Below are positions 23,788 through 33,303 of a DNA stretch of 64,000 nt, one piece after another (the stretch's first letter is position 1; each line of letters opens with the position of its first letter). The notes below the pieces were generated by a model that worked only from the letters and a program-made list of their open reading frames with translations, made no database searches and had not been told where the DNA came from. The position numbers were made by a program, and so were the translations under genes. The stretch is from Methylophilus sp. 13. GTDB lineage: Bacteria > Pseudomonadota > Gammaproteobacteria > Burkholderiales > Methylophilaceae. The stretch is from positions 1 to 64,000 of the forward strand of contig NZ_JADKYR010000003.1 of the NCBI RefSeq assembly GCF_015354335.1, read 5' to 3'.

Positions 23788-24849
23788 TTAAGGGGCTGGA
23801 TTCATCATAACGAGATGTTGTTGCTCGATGGCCGCCAGCACCTCTGCGCTCAGGTGGACCTGATAAGCCGCCACATTTTCTTGTAACTGTGCCAGGCTGG
23901 TCGCGCCGATAATGGTGGTGCCAACAAACCAGCGGTGATAGACAAAACTCAAGGCCAGCTGTACCGGCGTCAGGCCATGGCTACGGGCCAACTCGGCATA
24001 GGCTTTGGCCGCCGCCGGCACCGCGGGCTTTTTATAGCGCTTGGCATAGCCCTCAAACAAAGTCACGCGGCCGGGCGTGGCCGGATCATCGACATACTTG
24101 GCCGTGAGGTGCCCAAAGGCCAAGGGCGAGTAGGCCGCCAGCGTGACCCCTTCCCGGTAAAGCACTTCGGTCATGCCAAACTCCATACCGCGGTTCATGA
24201 GGTTATAGCAATTTTGCAGCACGGCAATGCGCGGCAAGCCCTGCTCGCGCGCAATACGCAAAAACTCCATCACCCCCCAGGGTTGCTCGTTACTGAGGCC
24301 GATTGCACGGATTTTGCCTTCCTTCACCAACTCATCCAGCACTTCAAGCTGGGTCTGGATAGGTACCCAGTTGATCGCCTGACCTTCTGCATCCAGTTCC
24401 GCATGCGGGTCAAATTGATATTGGCCAAACATGGGCACATTGCGCTCGGGCCAGTGCAAATAGAGGACATCCAGGTAATCGGTTTGCAATCGCTGCAAAC
24501 TGTCATGCACCGCCTGGCGGATATTGGCACGGTCCATGCCACTCGGGCCACCGCGGATCCAGTGCATGCCGCGGCGGGGTCCGGCCACCTTGCTGGCCAG
24601 CACAAACCGGTCGCGAGACTGCTTCTTGATCCAGTGCCCCAGCATGGTTTCGGTACGCGTCACCGTTTCTGCACGCGGCGGCACCGGGTACATTTCTGCC
24701 GTATCAATAAAATTAATGCCTTGTGCCAGCGCATAATCCAGCTGGTGTTCTGCATCCTGTTGGGTGTTCTGGTCACCATAAGTCATGGTGCCCAAGGTGA
24801 TTCTGGAGACGCGAATACCGCTGTCTCCCAGCGTGATTTGATCCATCAA
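23788..24849 (-). CDS. tas: Aldo/keto reductase, Tas-like
   Basis: 353 residues of an NADP(H)-dependent TIM-barrel reductase. LGTMTYGDQNTQQDAEHQLD and GINFIDTAEMYPVPPRAETV are nearly diagnostic of Tas. The catalytic set is Asp (FIDTAEMY), Tyr in AEMY, Lys (VLASKVAG) and His (VLYLHWPE). AIGLSNEQPWGV and TIIGATSLAQLQENV bind the cofactor. It would reduce aldehydes or ketones in the cytoplasm. Its start overlaps the stop of the gene upstream by four bases, so they are co-translated. Confidence 0.93.
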   Translation of the reverse strand: MMDQITLGDSGIRVSRITLGTMTYGDQNTQQDAEHQLDYALAQGINFIDTAEMYPVPPRAETVTRTETMLGHWIKKQSRDRFVLASKVAGPRRGMHWIRGGPSGMDRANIRQAVHDSLQRLQTDYLDVLYLHWPERNVPMFGQYQFDPHAELDAEGQAINWVPIQTQLEVLDELVKEGKIRAIGLSNEQPWGVMEFLRIAREQGLPRIAVLQNCYNLMNRGMEFGMTEVLYREGVTLAAYSPLAFGHLTAKYVDDPATPGRVTLFEGYAKRYKKPAVPAAAKAYAELARSHGLTPVQLALSFVYHRWFVGTTIIGATSLAQLQENVAAYQVHLSAEVLAAIEQQHLVMMNPAP

Positions 24850-25403
24850 TGTAATACCTGTTTTTCTACGGGGATGTCCATTACGATACTCGAAACGGAC
24901 TGAGGTTCCTTGGCTGGCGCGGATGGCAGTGTCCAGCCTGCTTCTTTGCTGGCCAACAGCAACATGCGGCTGATCGCCAGCACCAGCTCATGGTTCACAT
25001 TGATATTCACGTTAATGCCATTGGCGCACACCAGTTGCACATGATTAAGTTGGTCGTTGACCGAGACAAAACGCGTTTCCACCGCCAGCAGGGTTTGCTC
25101 GGTGACCACACTTTTGGGCGCCTGATAGGCCGTCTCAAAGTCCAGATCATCCAGCGCCTCTACTGCTTCCGCCTCTTGTACAAACTGCTGGGTGGCTTCC
25201 GGCAGGCTTTGCTCAGACAAGGGCAACGGACCAGACACCGGCAAATGCGCCTCCTGATTAAATACCTTGAAAATCTGCCTTGCCACGCGGTAGGTAATCC
25301 AGACCTGGATTTCCTGTTCGTCACTCACCGCCGCACGCATGAGCAGGCGGTCTTGATGCTGGTCATAAGAAAGATTGATTTGCTGTATGGATTGCGGTTG
25401 CAT
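24846..25403 (-). CDS. Conserved hypothetical protein coupled to tas
   Basis: 185 residues, acidic, without signal peptide or membrane segment. The first 55 residues look like a small beta sheet plus helix (INLSYDQHQDRLLMRAAVSD, VWITYRVARQIFKVF) and the middle is an acidic linker (QEAEAVEALDDLDFE). There is a C-terminal strand pair with NGINVNINVNHELVLAISRMLLLA. I do not recognise the family. It overlaps tas by four bases, so the two are transcribed together, but nothing links its function to reduction. Confidence 0.7.
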   Translation of the reverse strand: MQPQSIQQINLSYDQHQDRLLMRAAVSDEQEIQVWITYRVARQIFKVFNQEAHLPVSGPLPLSEQSLPEATQQFVQEAEAVEALDDLDFETAYQAPKSVVTEQTLLAVETRFVSVNDQLNHVQLVCANGINVNINVNHELVLAISRMLLLASKEAGWTLPSAPAKEPQSVSSIVMDIPVEKQVLH

Positions 25404-25700
25404 GCGGATTTAACCTATCACGGGACAGGTATTAGCATACCGTGTTGACCCGCAACTGCCTACCTCTAAGCATGCAGAGTTTACCCTAGCGGCATTTAAT
25501 GACATGAATCTGACAGCTTGTCATCACAAACAAGCCTCTACAACAACGATAAATTATCGAGATAACATTTACCAAACAAAATAAAAAAGGTTAAGCTTAT
25601 CAGCAAATCTATTAAGATTAATTAGCGTATGATTGCTTTAAGAACCAACTTACCAAGTGTGTGACCAACTTAATGTCTGCTTTGATGGAGTACCGTTCAC

Positions 25701-27137
25701 TTGTTAAACCATAATAAAGAGCTAGAACGTCTGGCGGCGGTTGAAAGCTATCATATTCTTGACACTGCGCCCGAAGCTGACTTTGATCAGTTAGTCGCCC
25801 TGGCCTCGACCTTCTTCTCAACACCAATTGCAAGCGTGACAGTGATGGCAGAGGACCGCTTATGGTTTAAATCTGCCAAAGGACTAGATCTCTGCGAAGC
25901 CCCGCGTGAGGATGTCTTTTGCCAACTGACGGTGGAACAAAAAACACGGCTGGTGATTGAAGACACACTGCAGGATGCATTGTTCAAGAATAATCCGCTT
26001 GTCATTCAGGCGCCGTATATTCGTGCCTATGCCGGAATACCGCTGATTAATGATCAAGGCTATGCCATCGGCACTTTTTGCGTGATGGACCATGTACCTC
26101 GCCACTTTAGCGAGGCCGAACTTACTTTGTTGACCATCCTGGCGAACCAGGCCATGAAGCTGATGGAGTTGCGCAGAGAGATCGTTCAGCGTACGGAACT
26201 GAGCAAGCAGTTACAAGTATTTTATGAACAGCAAGCCAAAAGTCAGGAGCTGTGGAAACAAGCCATGGATGCCGTCGGCGATGGGGTTTGGGATTATGAC
26301 CTCATCACTGGGCATTACTTTTTTGGCCCCAACTGGCGCAAAATGCTGGGCTACCAAAGTGAGCCGCTGCTCCCGCAACTAGAGACACTACGTGCGTTGA
26401 TTCACGAAGAAGATCAGGAACGCTTCACAAACTCTCTCAATGCCTACCTCTATGGCCAACAGCCTGAGTACAAAATCGAATATCGGATTCGCTGCAAAAA
26501 TGGCGATTACAAATGGGTACTCTCTCGCGGCATGGTGGTGGAACGCACCGCCGAAGACACCCCCAAGCGCATGATAGGCACGCATACCGATATCTCGCAA
26601 TCGAAACTGCTTGAACAATCGATCTGGCAGCAGGCACACACTGATAACCTGACCGGCCTGCCCAACCGTCGACTGTTTCTGGATCGCTTACAGCAGGCCA
26701 TTTACAGCAGTCAGCGTGAACAGAAAAAATTTGCGCTGTTTTTTATGGATCTGGATGGCTTCAAGGCAGTAAATGACCTCCATGGCCACCTGGCAGGCGA
26801 CCAGCTACTGATTGAGATTGCCAGTCGCATCCAGAAAATGTCGCGACAAGCGGACACCTTCGCCCGTTTCGCCGGGGATGAGTTCGCCATTCTAGCGATC
26901 AATATCAGCAATAGCGAAGACATGCTGTTGCACGCCCACAAAATCCTGCAAGTGGTGAAAGAACCCATCCCGCTCAATGGCTATGCTGCGTCTGTCTCCA
27001 TCAGTATCGGTATCGCCATCTTCCCCGACCATGGTTGCACAGTCGATACGTTGATTCGTCACGCAGATCAGGCCATGTACGAAGCCAAGGAGTCCGGCAA
27101 AAACACCTGCGTTGTGTACCATCCGCACCGTCAATAG
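25701..27137 (+). CDS. GAF-PAS-GGDEF diguanylate cyclase
   Basis: 478 residues: a GAF domain (about 8-165, with ILDTAPEADFDQLVALAS and AGIPLINDQGYAIGTFCVMD), a PAS/PAC domain (about 185-300, with WKQAMDAVGDGVWDYDL, RIRCKNGDYKWVLSRG, GTHTDIS) and a GGDEF domain (about 310-475). The signature reads RFAGDEF, so the first Gly of GGDEF is Ala; such AGDEF forms can still make cyclic di-GMP. The substrate-binding NLTGLPNR and metal region FFMDLDGFK are present. There are no membrane helices, so it is a cytosolic sensor. The ligand or redox cue of GAF/PAS is unknown. Confidence 0.92.
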   Translation: MLNHNKELERLAAVESYHILDTAPEADFDQLVALASTFFSTPIASVTVMAEDRLWFKSAKGLDLCEAPREDVFCQLTVEQKTRLVIEDTLQDALFKNNPLVIQAPYIRAYAGIPLINDQGYAIGTFCVMDHVPRHFSEAELTLLTILANQAMKLMELRREIVQRTELSKQLQVFYEQQAKSQELWKQAMDAVGDGVWDYDLITGHYFFGPNWRKMLGYQSEPLLPQLETLRALIHEEDQERFTNSLNAYLYGQQPEYKIEYRIRCKNGDYKWVLSRGMVVERTAEDTPKRMIGTHTDISQSKLLEQSIWQQAHTDNLTGLPNRRLFLDRLQQAIYSSQREQKKFALFFMDLDGFKAVNDLHGHLAGDQLLIEIASRIQKMSRQADTFARFAGDEFAILAINISNSEDMLLHAHKILQVVKEPIPLNGYAASVSISIGIAIFPDHGCTVDTLIRHADQAMYEAKESGKNTCVVYHPHRQ

Positions 27138-27172
27138 CCCCGCTCAGCTGTTTTAAAGATACACTCCGTTAC

Positions 27173-27202
27173 AAAACCAAGCCCGCTCATCGGGAGGGTT
27201 TT
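27173..27202. terminator. Terminator after the GGDEF gene
   Basis: AAAACC...GCCCG / CGGGa...GGGTTTT forms a GC stem with a 5-base loop and T tail, 35 bases after the stop. Confidence 0.6.
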
Positions 27203-27253
27203 GCAAGTCCTTCTGTCAGAATTGTTATGTACATAACGTTTTCTGGAGGGCTT

Positions 27254-27691
27254 ATGCTACCGCTCACATCCACACTCAAAAAGATGATTTACCTTAGCCT
27301 GGGCGTCTGCTGCGCCCTCGCTAGCCAACTCGCATACGCACATCCACCTGGCCGCGGCTGGCATGGCGGCGTTGGTCTGTATTTTGGCGCCCCTTACCCG
27401 TTTTTTCCTTATGCCTACGCACCCTACGCCTACCCTTACCCGTATGTGTACAGTCCACCGCCCGTGGTGATTACCCAGCCGCAGTCACAGGTGTATATCG
27501 AGCAGGACAGTAACAATGCCACGAATACAGCCCCAGGCAACAGCACAGCGCCAGCCACCAGCGCCAGCAACAATAATGCCTACTGGTATTACTGCGAGGC
27601 TGCTAACGGCTATTACCCCTATGTTAAAGAGTGTCCCGCCGGCTGGAAACAAGTCACACCGACGCCGCCAGCAAACACACCAGCCAAATAG
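27254..27691 (+). CDS. Exported Tyr/Pro-rich envelope protein
   Basis: 145 residues from the ATG at 27254 (GGAGGG upstream); the longer frame from 27035 overlaps the GGDEF gene and is rejected. After a signal peptide ending AYAHPPG, a Gly/Tyr/Pro-rich stretch (FFPYAYAPYAYPYPYVY) is followed by a linker and a C-terminal module WYYCEAANGYYPYVKECPAGWKQV. That module recurs in many proteobacterial envelope proteins of unknown activity; its two Cys probably pair. A gene for a glycine-zipper lipoprotein follows 9 bases later, so they form an operon. Confidence 0.8.
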   Translation: MLPLTSTLKKMIYLSLGVCCALASQLAYAHPPGRGWHGGVGLYFGAPYPFFPYAYAPYAYPYPYVYSPPPVVITQPQSQVYIEQDSNNATNTAPGNSTAPATSASNNNAYWYYCEAANGYYPYVKECPAGWKQVTPTPPANTPAK

Positions 27692-27700
27692 GAGACTGTC

Positions 27701-28228
27701 ATGCATCTCAATAGGCACATGACCTTGCTACTTATGCTGAGCCTGACTGCCTGCGCGACTAACCCCACAGGCCCCAGCAGCATGGCCCTGCCAGGCACCG
27801 GCAAAGACTTCAACGCCTTCAGGGCAGATGACCTGTCTTGCCGGGATTTCGCGCTGATGCAAATTGGCGGCAAGACCGTTAACCAGCAATATAACGCCAG
27901 TCTCGCTACCACGACCGCTGTAGGCACTGCCATAGGGGCAGCCATTGGCGCTGCAACTGGTGGCGGCGAAGGTGCAGCCATTGGTGCCGGCATGGGTGCA
28001 CTGTCTGGTGGAGCCATCGGCGCCAATACAGCAACAGTCAGTGGCATGAACGCCCAAGACAAATACGATAATGCCTACTATCAATGCATGTATGCAGCTG
28101 GACATAAAATCCCGGTGCCTGCCAGCATGGCAAGGACCTATTCACAAGGCAGCCAGCGCGCCTCATCAGCAAGTGTTCCAAGCTATTATCCACCGCCCCC
28201 ACCTCCTCCTCCGGGTTATCAACGTTAG
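27701..28228 (+). CDS. Glycine-zipper lipoprotein
   Basis: 175 residues. The leader HMTLLLMLSLTAC has a lipobox (LTAC). A glycine zipper (GTAIGAAIGAATGGGEGAAIGAG, about residues 75-105) makes membrane-packing helices like those of SlyB/YMGG proteins, and the C-terminus is a Pro run (YYPPPPPPPPG). It is probably an outer-membrane lipoprotein supporting envelope integrity. Cys residues in DLSCRDFA and YQCMYAAG may pair. It is co-transcribed with the Tyr/Pro-rich protein upstream. Confidence 0.85.
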   Translation: MHLNRHMTLLLMLSLTACATNPTGPSSMALPGTGKDFNAFRADDLSCRDFALMQIGGKTVNQQYNASLATTTAVGTAIGAAIGAATGGGEGAAIGAGMGALSGGAIGANTATVSGMNAQDKYDNAYYQCMYAAGHKIPVPASMARTYSQGSQRASSASVPSYYPPPPPPPPGYQR

Positions 28229-28234
28229 TCCAGC

Positions 28235-28261
28235 CATCAGGCAGTGGCGTGCTGCCTGATG
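28235..28261. repeat. Palindrome after glycine-zipper gene
   Basis: CATCAGGCAG and CTGCCTGATG form a perfect 10-base stem with a 7-base loop seven bases after the gene. There is no clean T tail. The GGCAG/CTGCC core is shared with palindromes at 14192, 59723 and 62119. Confidence 0.55.
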
Positions 28262-28313
28262 CGCCTCATTCCCTTGCCAGACCGAGCCCGAGAGGGGCAG
28301 GCCGAAAGCGCCT

Positions 28314-28345
28314 TTGTATTAGCACTGAAAACAGTGCTAATACAA
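28314..28345. repeat. Perfect 32-base hairpin in leader of DUF6279-type gene
   Basis: A 14-base stem (TTGTATTAGCACTG and its exact complement) closes an AAAA loop. It has no poly-T end, and it lies 46 bases before the next gene's start, so it may be an RNA control element or a remnant terminator. Confidence 0.55.
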
Positions 28346-28391
28346 GTAACCAGTATCGCAAACTTAGTCCGGCAATCCTGGTCGTAGAAAC

Positions 28392-29249
28392 ATGCGAATC
28401 ATCAAAAAAACTTTAATCCTCACCCTCGCTCTTTCACTCATGAGTTGTAGCCTGGTCAAGACCGCTTACAACAACGCACCTGCACTCATCGCATGGCGGC
28501 TGGATGATTATTTTGATTTTAGTGCAGCGCAAAAAGCCAAACTCAAACCCGCCCTGCGGGACTTGCATGCCTGGCATCGTAAAAATGAGTTACCGCGGTA
28601 TGTGTCTTTGCTGGATGAAATACATGATGACCTCAGCCATGATGTGAGCGCACAAACGGCCTGCCAGCGCATTGAATCCATCAAATCAAATGTGCAGATG
28701 CTTCAAACAAAAGTCATCCCTATCATCGTCGAAGTCGCCGACACGCTGAGTGAAAAACAACTACAGCATTTCGAGAAAAAACTGGAAAAACGTAACCAGG
28801 AATGGAAAGAGGAATGGTGGCAGGAAACGTTAGAAGAACAGCGAGAAGTGAGGTTAGAGAAATCCCAGGATTTTGCTGAAAAAGTGTATGGCGATTTAAA
28901 CGAAAAACAAATAACCCTTTTAAAACAGGCCATTGCCAAGAGTGACATTGATCCCGCCATCATCTACGCCGAGATTTTGCGGCGCGACGAAGATACGCTC
29001 TCTATCCTCAAGGCATTACGCAATCCAGCCTCGTCAAACGAAGAGAAATCGCAACTGGTCCGCGCAGGCTTTGAACGTATGCAAAACAGCCCGAATCCGG
29101 CTTACCAGGCTTATATTGATAAAGTCACGCAGCAAACCTGTGAAACCATTGCGAGCCTACATGCCAGTACAACCGCCAAACAACGCCATCATGCGCAGCA
29201 ATGGGTTGATGATTACAAGACACAATTTACACAGTTGCAAATCCAATGA
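28392..29249 (+). CDS. DUF6279-type lipoprotein
   Basis: 285 residues. The leader TLILTLALSLMSC has the lipobox LMSC. The mature protein is helical and charged: LVKTAYNNAPALIAWRLDDYFDFSAAQKAKLKPALRDLHAWHRKNELP is the highly recognisable start of the DUF6279 family, followed by long coiled helices (EKKLEKRNQEWKEEWWQE). Members are probably outer-membrane lipoproteins; no activity is known. The gene is monocistronic, with a palindrome in its leader. Confidence 0.87.
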   Translation: MRIIKKTLILTLALSLMSCSLVKTAYNNAPALIAWRLDDYFDFSAAQKAKLKPALRDLHAWHRKNELPRYVSLLDEIHDDLSHDVSAQTACQRIESIKSNVQMLQTKVIPIIVEVADTLSEKQLQHFEKKLEKRNQEWKEEWWQETLEEQREVRLEKSQDFAEKVYGDLNEKQITLLKQAIAKSDIDPAIIYAEILRRDEDTLSILKALRNPASSNEEKSQLVRAGFERMQNSPNPAYQAYIDKVTQQTCETIASLHASTTAKQRHHAQQWVDDYKTQFTQLQIQ

Positions 29250-29448
29250 TCTTGAAGCGATTGACCTGACACTTAAAAGTCATGTCGATGGGGTCAGGGT
29301 AAAAGTGAGATTTCTTTACTTTTTACTCTGGCCCAAGTATCCCATCCATTTTCCCCACCGTCGCAATCTCTCTAAACGAGTGAGGATTTTTATGGAGTGG
29401 TTGACTGATGTCATTCAAAACCAGATGTTAGCCTCTCTCAAGCTAATA

Positions 29449-32400
29449 TTAAAAGTCATAGCGAATATTTAGCCACGCTGCTCTGGGCGCTCCAGGGGCC
29501 AAGAATGTAGATGCTAACCAGTCATTACTATTGTAATTGAACCCACCAGGCCCTATTGCACCATTGATTGAGGGAGAAAAAGGATTGATCCCTAATCTAC
29601 CAGCCGTGTAGTAATCTCTGTCAAAAAGATTATTAATCAATAACGTAGCTGAAAGTTGATCGCTAAACTTATAAGTGGAACTAAAGTTAAACACCGCGTA
29701 GCCTGGGATCATGCCAGGATAACGATAATTAGGGCGTACAGCTCTGGGTGTACCACAACTGCTGTTGCCATAAGCGATTCCGTCAATCACCGTAGGAACG
29801 CCTCCCTGATTTGCCTGACATCCATACTCCACGCTGGGCGCCCCTGCACGATGTTTGTTGTTTTCGTTGCCTCTGAGGTAACTCTCCGAGTGCATGACAG
29901 CAGTAAGCCCAACTGTCCATTTGGGCGTGATGTCGTATGTCACAGTCGCATTCAAGTTATGTAATGGAATGCCTGGAATGCGATTACCAGGTTTAACGGC
30001 AATATTCTGATAGCCGTTGCTTACAAATGTACCAGTCGCCCTGAATCCCTGTATCACGTTCCCCGCACTGCTATTGTTTGGGCTGGCCATTTGAAAGTGG
30101 TCCTGAAATGTGGCATCGGTCAGTGAGTAATTAAGCTTAAAGCCAGTATTTCCCCATTTGCCTTGCAACCCCATCTCCAGGCCTCGACGGCGCGTGTCTC
30201 CAATATTCTGGAAAAAACTACGCTCCGGCCTAAAAGCGACAAAATAAATATCGTCGGTCAATTCGGTCTGGTAAATGCTGGCATTCCATTGAATATCTGG
30301 CGTCAGATATCCGCGCGCACCAACCTCAAATGTTTCAGACCGTACCTGTTTTAAATAAGGGTCGCCAGACAATGTAGTAGGCAAACTACAGAAACGGTTT
30401 TCTATCAGTGATCGCGGCCCGTAGGTTGGATTGCCTTGCAAATCTACGCCAACACGTACGGGTGTATCGTCGTAAGCGCAGCCCAACTCAATCACAGTAG
30501 GCGTTCTGGCGCCCTTGCTCCAGTTTGCATATAGATTTAAATTTTCATTCGCTTGCCAGGTTGCCCCTAAAGAAGGATTGAATGAGTAATAGCTGAATTT
30601 TTCAGTTTCCCCCGGGCCAATCGCGCCAGCATTCTGCGCCAGCTCAAATGAAAAAGGGCGGTATCCAGTTGCACACTCGTCCGTTTCATACTCAATTGTC
30701 CCATTGCCATTGAGATCATGACAAACCACCAGGGGATCATAAAAGTTCTTGAATTGAGTTGCACCAGCCAATCCCAAAATATTGCTGATGGCCAATTCGT
30801 TTTTTACTTTCGTCTGGTTATAACGTCCCGAAGCACTAAATGCCCATTCTTTCGTCGGCGTCCAGGTCTCACTGAAGTAAATACTTTTGGTGATGCTGGT
30901 ACCCCCGAAGTCATTTAAACCTAACTTTTGTGTGGAGGCTGCAAATTCATAACCCACTTTATTGGGGTCAAGAATGACTTTTCTGTTGTTATCAAAAACG
31001 CCTAACAACTGACCACTGTTGTAATCGGCACTGGCTGAATCCATAGACATGCCTATCATGAATTTATGCTTATCCGTGTTCCAGTTAAACTGAAGCGAGC
31101 CACCATCGGTAAGCTGGTTAATTTCAGTTTCTGTCACCAAAGCCACGGGAGTCCCCTCCACGTAACCTTTGTTGCAATCAGGGAACCATTGTAGGACGAC
31201 TGCTTCGCAGTCGGCTCCGTTTCGCATGTATGGAATGCCTGAGACTGGGTCTCTCACTAACAACCCTAATGGAGAGCCTAAACCTTTGCTGACCCCTGAG
31301 AAACTTGTCAGGATAAAGTTACCATTGGCGTCCAAATTCTTATCTAGTACCAAAAATGAGCCACTGCCGGTAAAGCCACCTGCATCTACAAAAATGGCCC
31401 CTTGGTCAGAAAAGCTAAAACTCAGCCCTCTCTCACTCAGTTTGGCTTCCAACTCTTGTTGGTTCAATGATCCTGGTACAGCTTTAGCGATCTCAAGAGC
31501 TGCCTCGTAGAACTCTTGACTGTAGATAGGCTGTGCTGACAGCTGCTCATTAAAAGTCCAATTAGGCACTGTACTAGTTGATCCATCAGGATTGGTTACC
31601 GTGACGGTAGACTGTGTGATATTCGGATTGGTAAATACATAAGCGGTATTGGCTTGAGTACCAATCGCTGGACGGCTGGCATCATAAGCTGGATTGATGC
31701 TGACAGGGCTGTCAAAAATTGGATTACCATCCTGATCTGTGCCAGTTTGCGTGATAGGCCCATAAATATATTGTGCATCCCCATCTGCATCTGCTGCCAT
31801 CTGTACCGTATTACCAAATGGGTCCACCACATCAACGGTTGCAATATTGTTAATGCTTGTCCTGGAAAGGTCCAAATCTGGCAGGCCATCATTATTCAAA
31901 TCTTGTGCAAAATAACCCGGCTTTTCACCTGGGTTGGGTCTGCGCGTCGCACTACCGCCAAAGTCTTGGTTAACATCACCGGTACTCGAAAAACGCCGAC
32001 TTTTGCGGTGATAAACTTGGGCTGTGATGTTAAACGTATCTGAAACATCCCAAAGCGCATTAAGCTGAAATTGCTGCAAGCGATTACTGGTTTGGTCAGG
32101 ACTGGTGAAAATACTAGACCTATCCTTCTCAACCATTTCCGTAGGTAGTAACCCATTCCCAGTCAGCTTATTACTCGCCAGCAACATATTCAAGCCCAGT
32201 TGCAACGACTCGCCACGCCACTCCAGTTTACTGAATACCTGATTCACTTTACTTGGTGAATTATCGCGCCAGCCATCCTCTTTGAACAAATTAGCGGCAA
32301 CAAACCCAGCGACCACGCCATTATTGCCACCCACCGAACCTTGAAATTGGTTGCGTTTAAAAGAACCGCCTAGATATTCAATCGATCCCTCTTTTGAGTC

Positions 32401-33213
32401 AAACCCACTTTTGGTCTTCATGCTCAATGCTCCGCCTAAAGTCCCTAAGCCAAATAAAGGATTTGAACCTGGAAAGATATCCAAACTACCCAGCGCATTC
32501 AGAGGAATCATGTCCCAGTTGACCACATCACCAAAAGGTTCATTAACCCGAATACCATCCAGAAAAACTGATAGTCCTTGAGCGGTACCTAGTTGCGGTG
32601 AAGCAGTAAAGCCACGATAGGTCACATCCATCTGAAACGGATTGCCCTGATAATCATTGACATTGACTGATTGCAGTTTGGTGTTCAACAAATCAGCAAT
32701 ACTTACCGCATGAGCCTCTTTAATTTCTTTAGCTGTCAGTGACTGGATATTCCCCGGCATTTCTTCTTTAGTGAGTGCCAGCCCTTTCATTGGGCCTACC
32801 TCATACATGCGTTGCGCTCTGACGGGAATCGCATCTAGCTTTAGAGTGTCTGCACTAGTGGTTATTGCTTTCTTTTCAATCAATAAATGCTCATCCATTA
32901 CTCGCCCTTGCAAACCGCTACCATCCAGTAACCTTTTGATGGCTTCTTTACGAGTCATGCGGCCTTTGATTGCAGGGGCTTTTTTATCGACGATGAGCGC
33001 GCTGTCTACCGTGAGCGAGAGGTTGGACTGTATGGCGAACTGTCGTAGCGAGGCCGCGAGCGGTTGTGCGGGCAAGTCGAGGTTGAGCGGCAAGGCAAAA
33101 CTGTCATCTTGCTCGGCGGGCAGTTGGGTGTTAAGTTCTGCGCGGCTGGCAAAGGGTAACGCGGCCGCGATGAGCGCGGCGATAATGGCGGCTGTGATTT
33201 TATGATTTTGCAT
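29449..33213 (-). CDS. Giant STN-TonB-dependent transducer receptor 1
   Basis: 1254 residues, against 700-850 usual for the family. A signal peptide is followed by an STN domain (about 45-115, LPAQPLAASLRQFAIQSNLS) that signals to FecR, the TonB plug (YRGFTASP, VFLDGIRVNEPFGDVVNWDMIP, PGSNPLFGLGTLGGALSMKTK) and a barrel ending PRAAWLNIRYDF. Long extra loops between about 430 and 660 and near 835 carry Asp/Asn-rich stretches (DLNNDGLPDLDL at 438, DADGD at 475, DQDGNPIFD at 493, DLNGNGTIEYE near 835) like calcium loops. It is encoded 90 bases after fecR and the ECF sigma gene, which it should activate on ligand binding. The ligand is unknown. Confidence 0.92.
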   Translation of the reverse strand: MQNHKITAAIIAALIAAALPFASRAELNTQLPAEQDDSFALPLNLDLPAQPLAASLRQFAIQSNLSLTVDSALIVDKKAPAIKGRMTRKEAIKRLLDGSGLQGRVMDEHLLIEKKAITTSADTLKLDAIPVRAQRMYEVGPMKGLALTKEEMPGNIQSLTAKEIKEAHAVSIADLLNTKLQSVNVNDYQGNPFQMDVTYRGFTASPQLGTAQGLSVFLDGIRVNEPFGDVVNWDMIPLNALGSLDIFPGSNPLFGLGTLGGALSMKTKSGFDSKEGSIEYLGGSFKRNQFQGSVGGNNGVVAGFVAANLFKEDGWRDNSPSKVNQVFSKLEWRGESLQLGLNMLLASNKLTGNGLLPTEMVEKDRSSIFTSPDQTSNRLQQFQLNALWDVSDTFNITAQVYHRKSRRFSSTGDVNQDFGGSATRRPNPGEKPGYFAQDLNNDGLPDLDLSRTSINNIATVDVVDPFGNTVQMAADADGDAQYIYGPITQTGTDQDGNPIFDSPVSINPAYDASRPAIGTQANTAYVFTNPNITQSTVTVTNPDGSTSTVPNWTFNEQLSAQPIYSQEFYEAALEIAKAVPGSLNQQELEAKLSERGLSFSFSDQGAIFVDAGGFTGSGSFLVLDKNLDANGNFILTSFSGVSKGLGSPLGLLVRDPVSGIPYMRNGADCEAVVLQWFPDCNKGYVEGTPVALVTETEINQLTDGGSLQFNWNTDKHKFMIGMSMDSASADYNSGQLLGVFDNNRKVILDPNKVGYEFAASTQKLGLNDFGGTSITKSIYFSETWTPTKEWAFSASGRYNQTKVKNELAISNILGLAGATQFKNFYDPLVVCHDLNGNGTIEYETDECATGYRPFSFELAQNAGAIGPGETEKFSYYSFNPSLGATWQANENLNLYANWSKGARTPTVIELGCAYDDTPVRVGVDLQGNPTYGPRSLIENRFCSLPTTLSGDPYLKQVRSETFEVGARGYLTPDIQWNASIYQTELTDDIYFVAFRPERSFFQNIGDTRRRGLEMGLQGKWGNTGFKLNYSLTDATFQDHFQMASPNNSSAGNVIQGFRATGTFVSNGYQNIAVKPGNRIPGIPLHNLNATVTYDITPKWTVGLTAVMHSESYLRGNENNKHRAGAPSVEYGCQANQGGVPTVIDGIAYGNSSCGTPRAVRPNYRYPGMIPGYAVFNFSSTYKFSDQLSATLLINNLFDRDYYTAGRLGINPFSPSINGAIGPGGFNYNSNDWLASTFLAPGAPRAAWLNIRYDF

Positions 33214-33303
33214 AGTGCATCCGTCAGTTACAGGGGTTGATAGAGGGGTAACTGACGAGCAGGCAAAATGCCTGATATGCGGGATTAAAAATACTTGTAA
33301 AGA

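Noticed and set aside
25701-27137. AGDEF instead of GGDEF as a sign of an inactive cyclase or sequencing error
   Set aside because: AGDEF is a known variant in active enzymes and all other catalytic motifs are present.
27035-27691. Longer 218-residue form of the Tyr/Pro-rich protein
   Set aside because: It overlaps the GGDEF coding end and lacks a signal peptide at its start; ATG 27254 has GGAGGG and a signal peptide.
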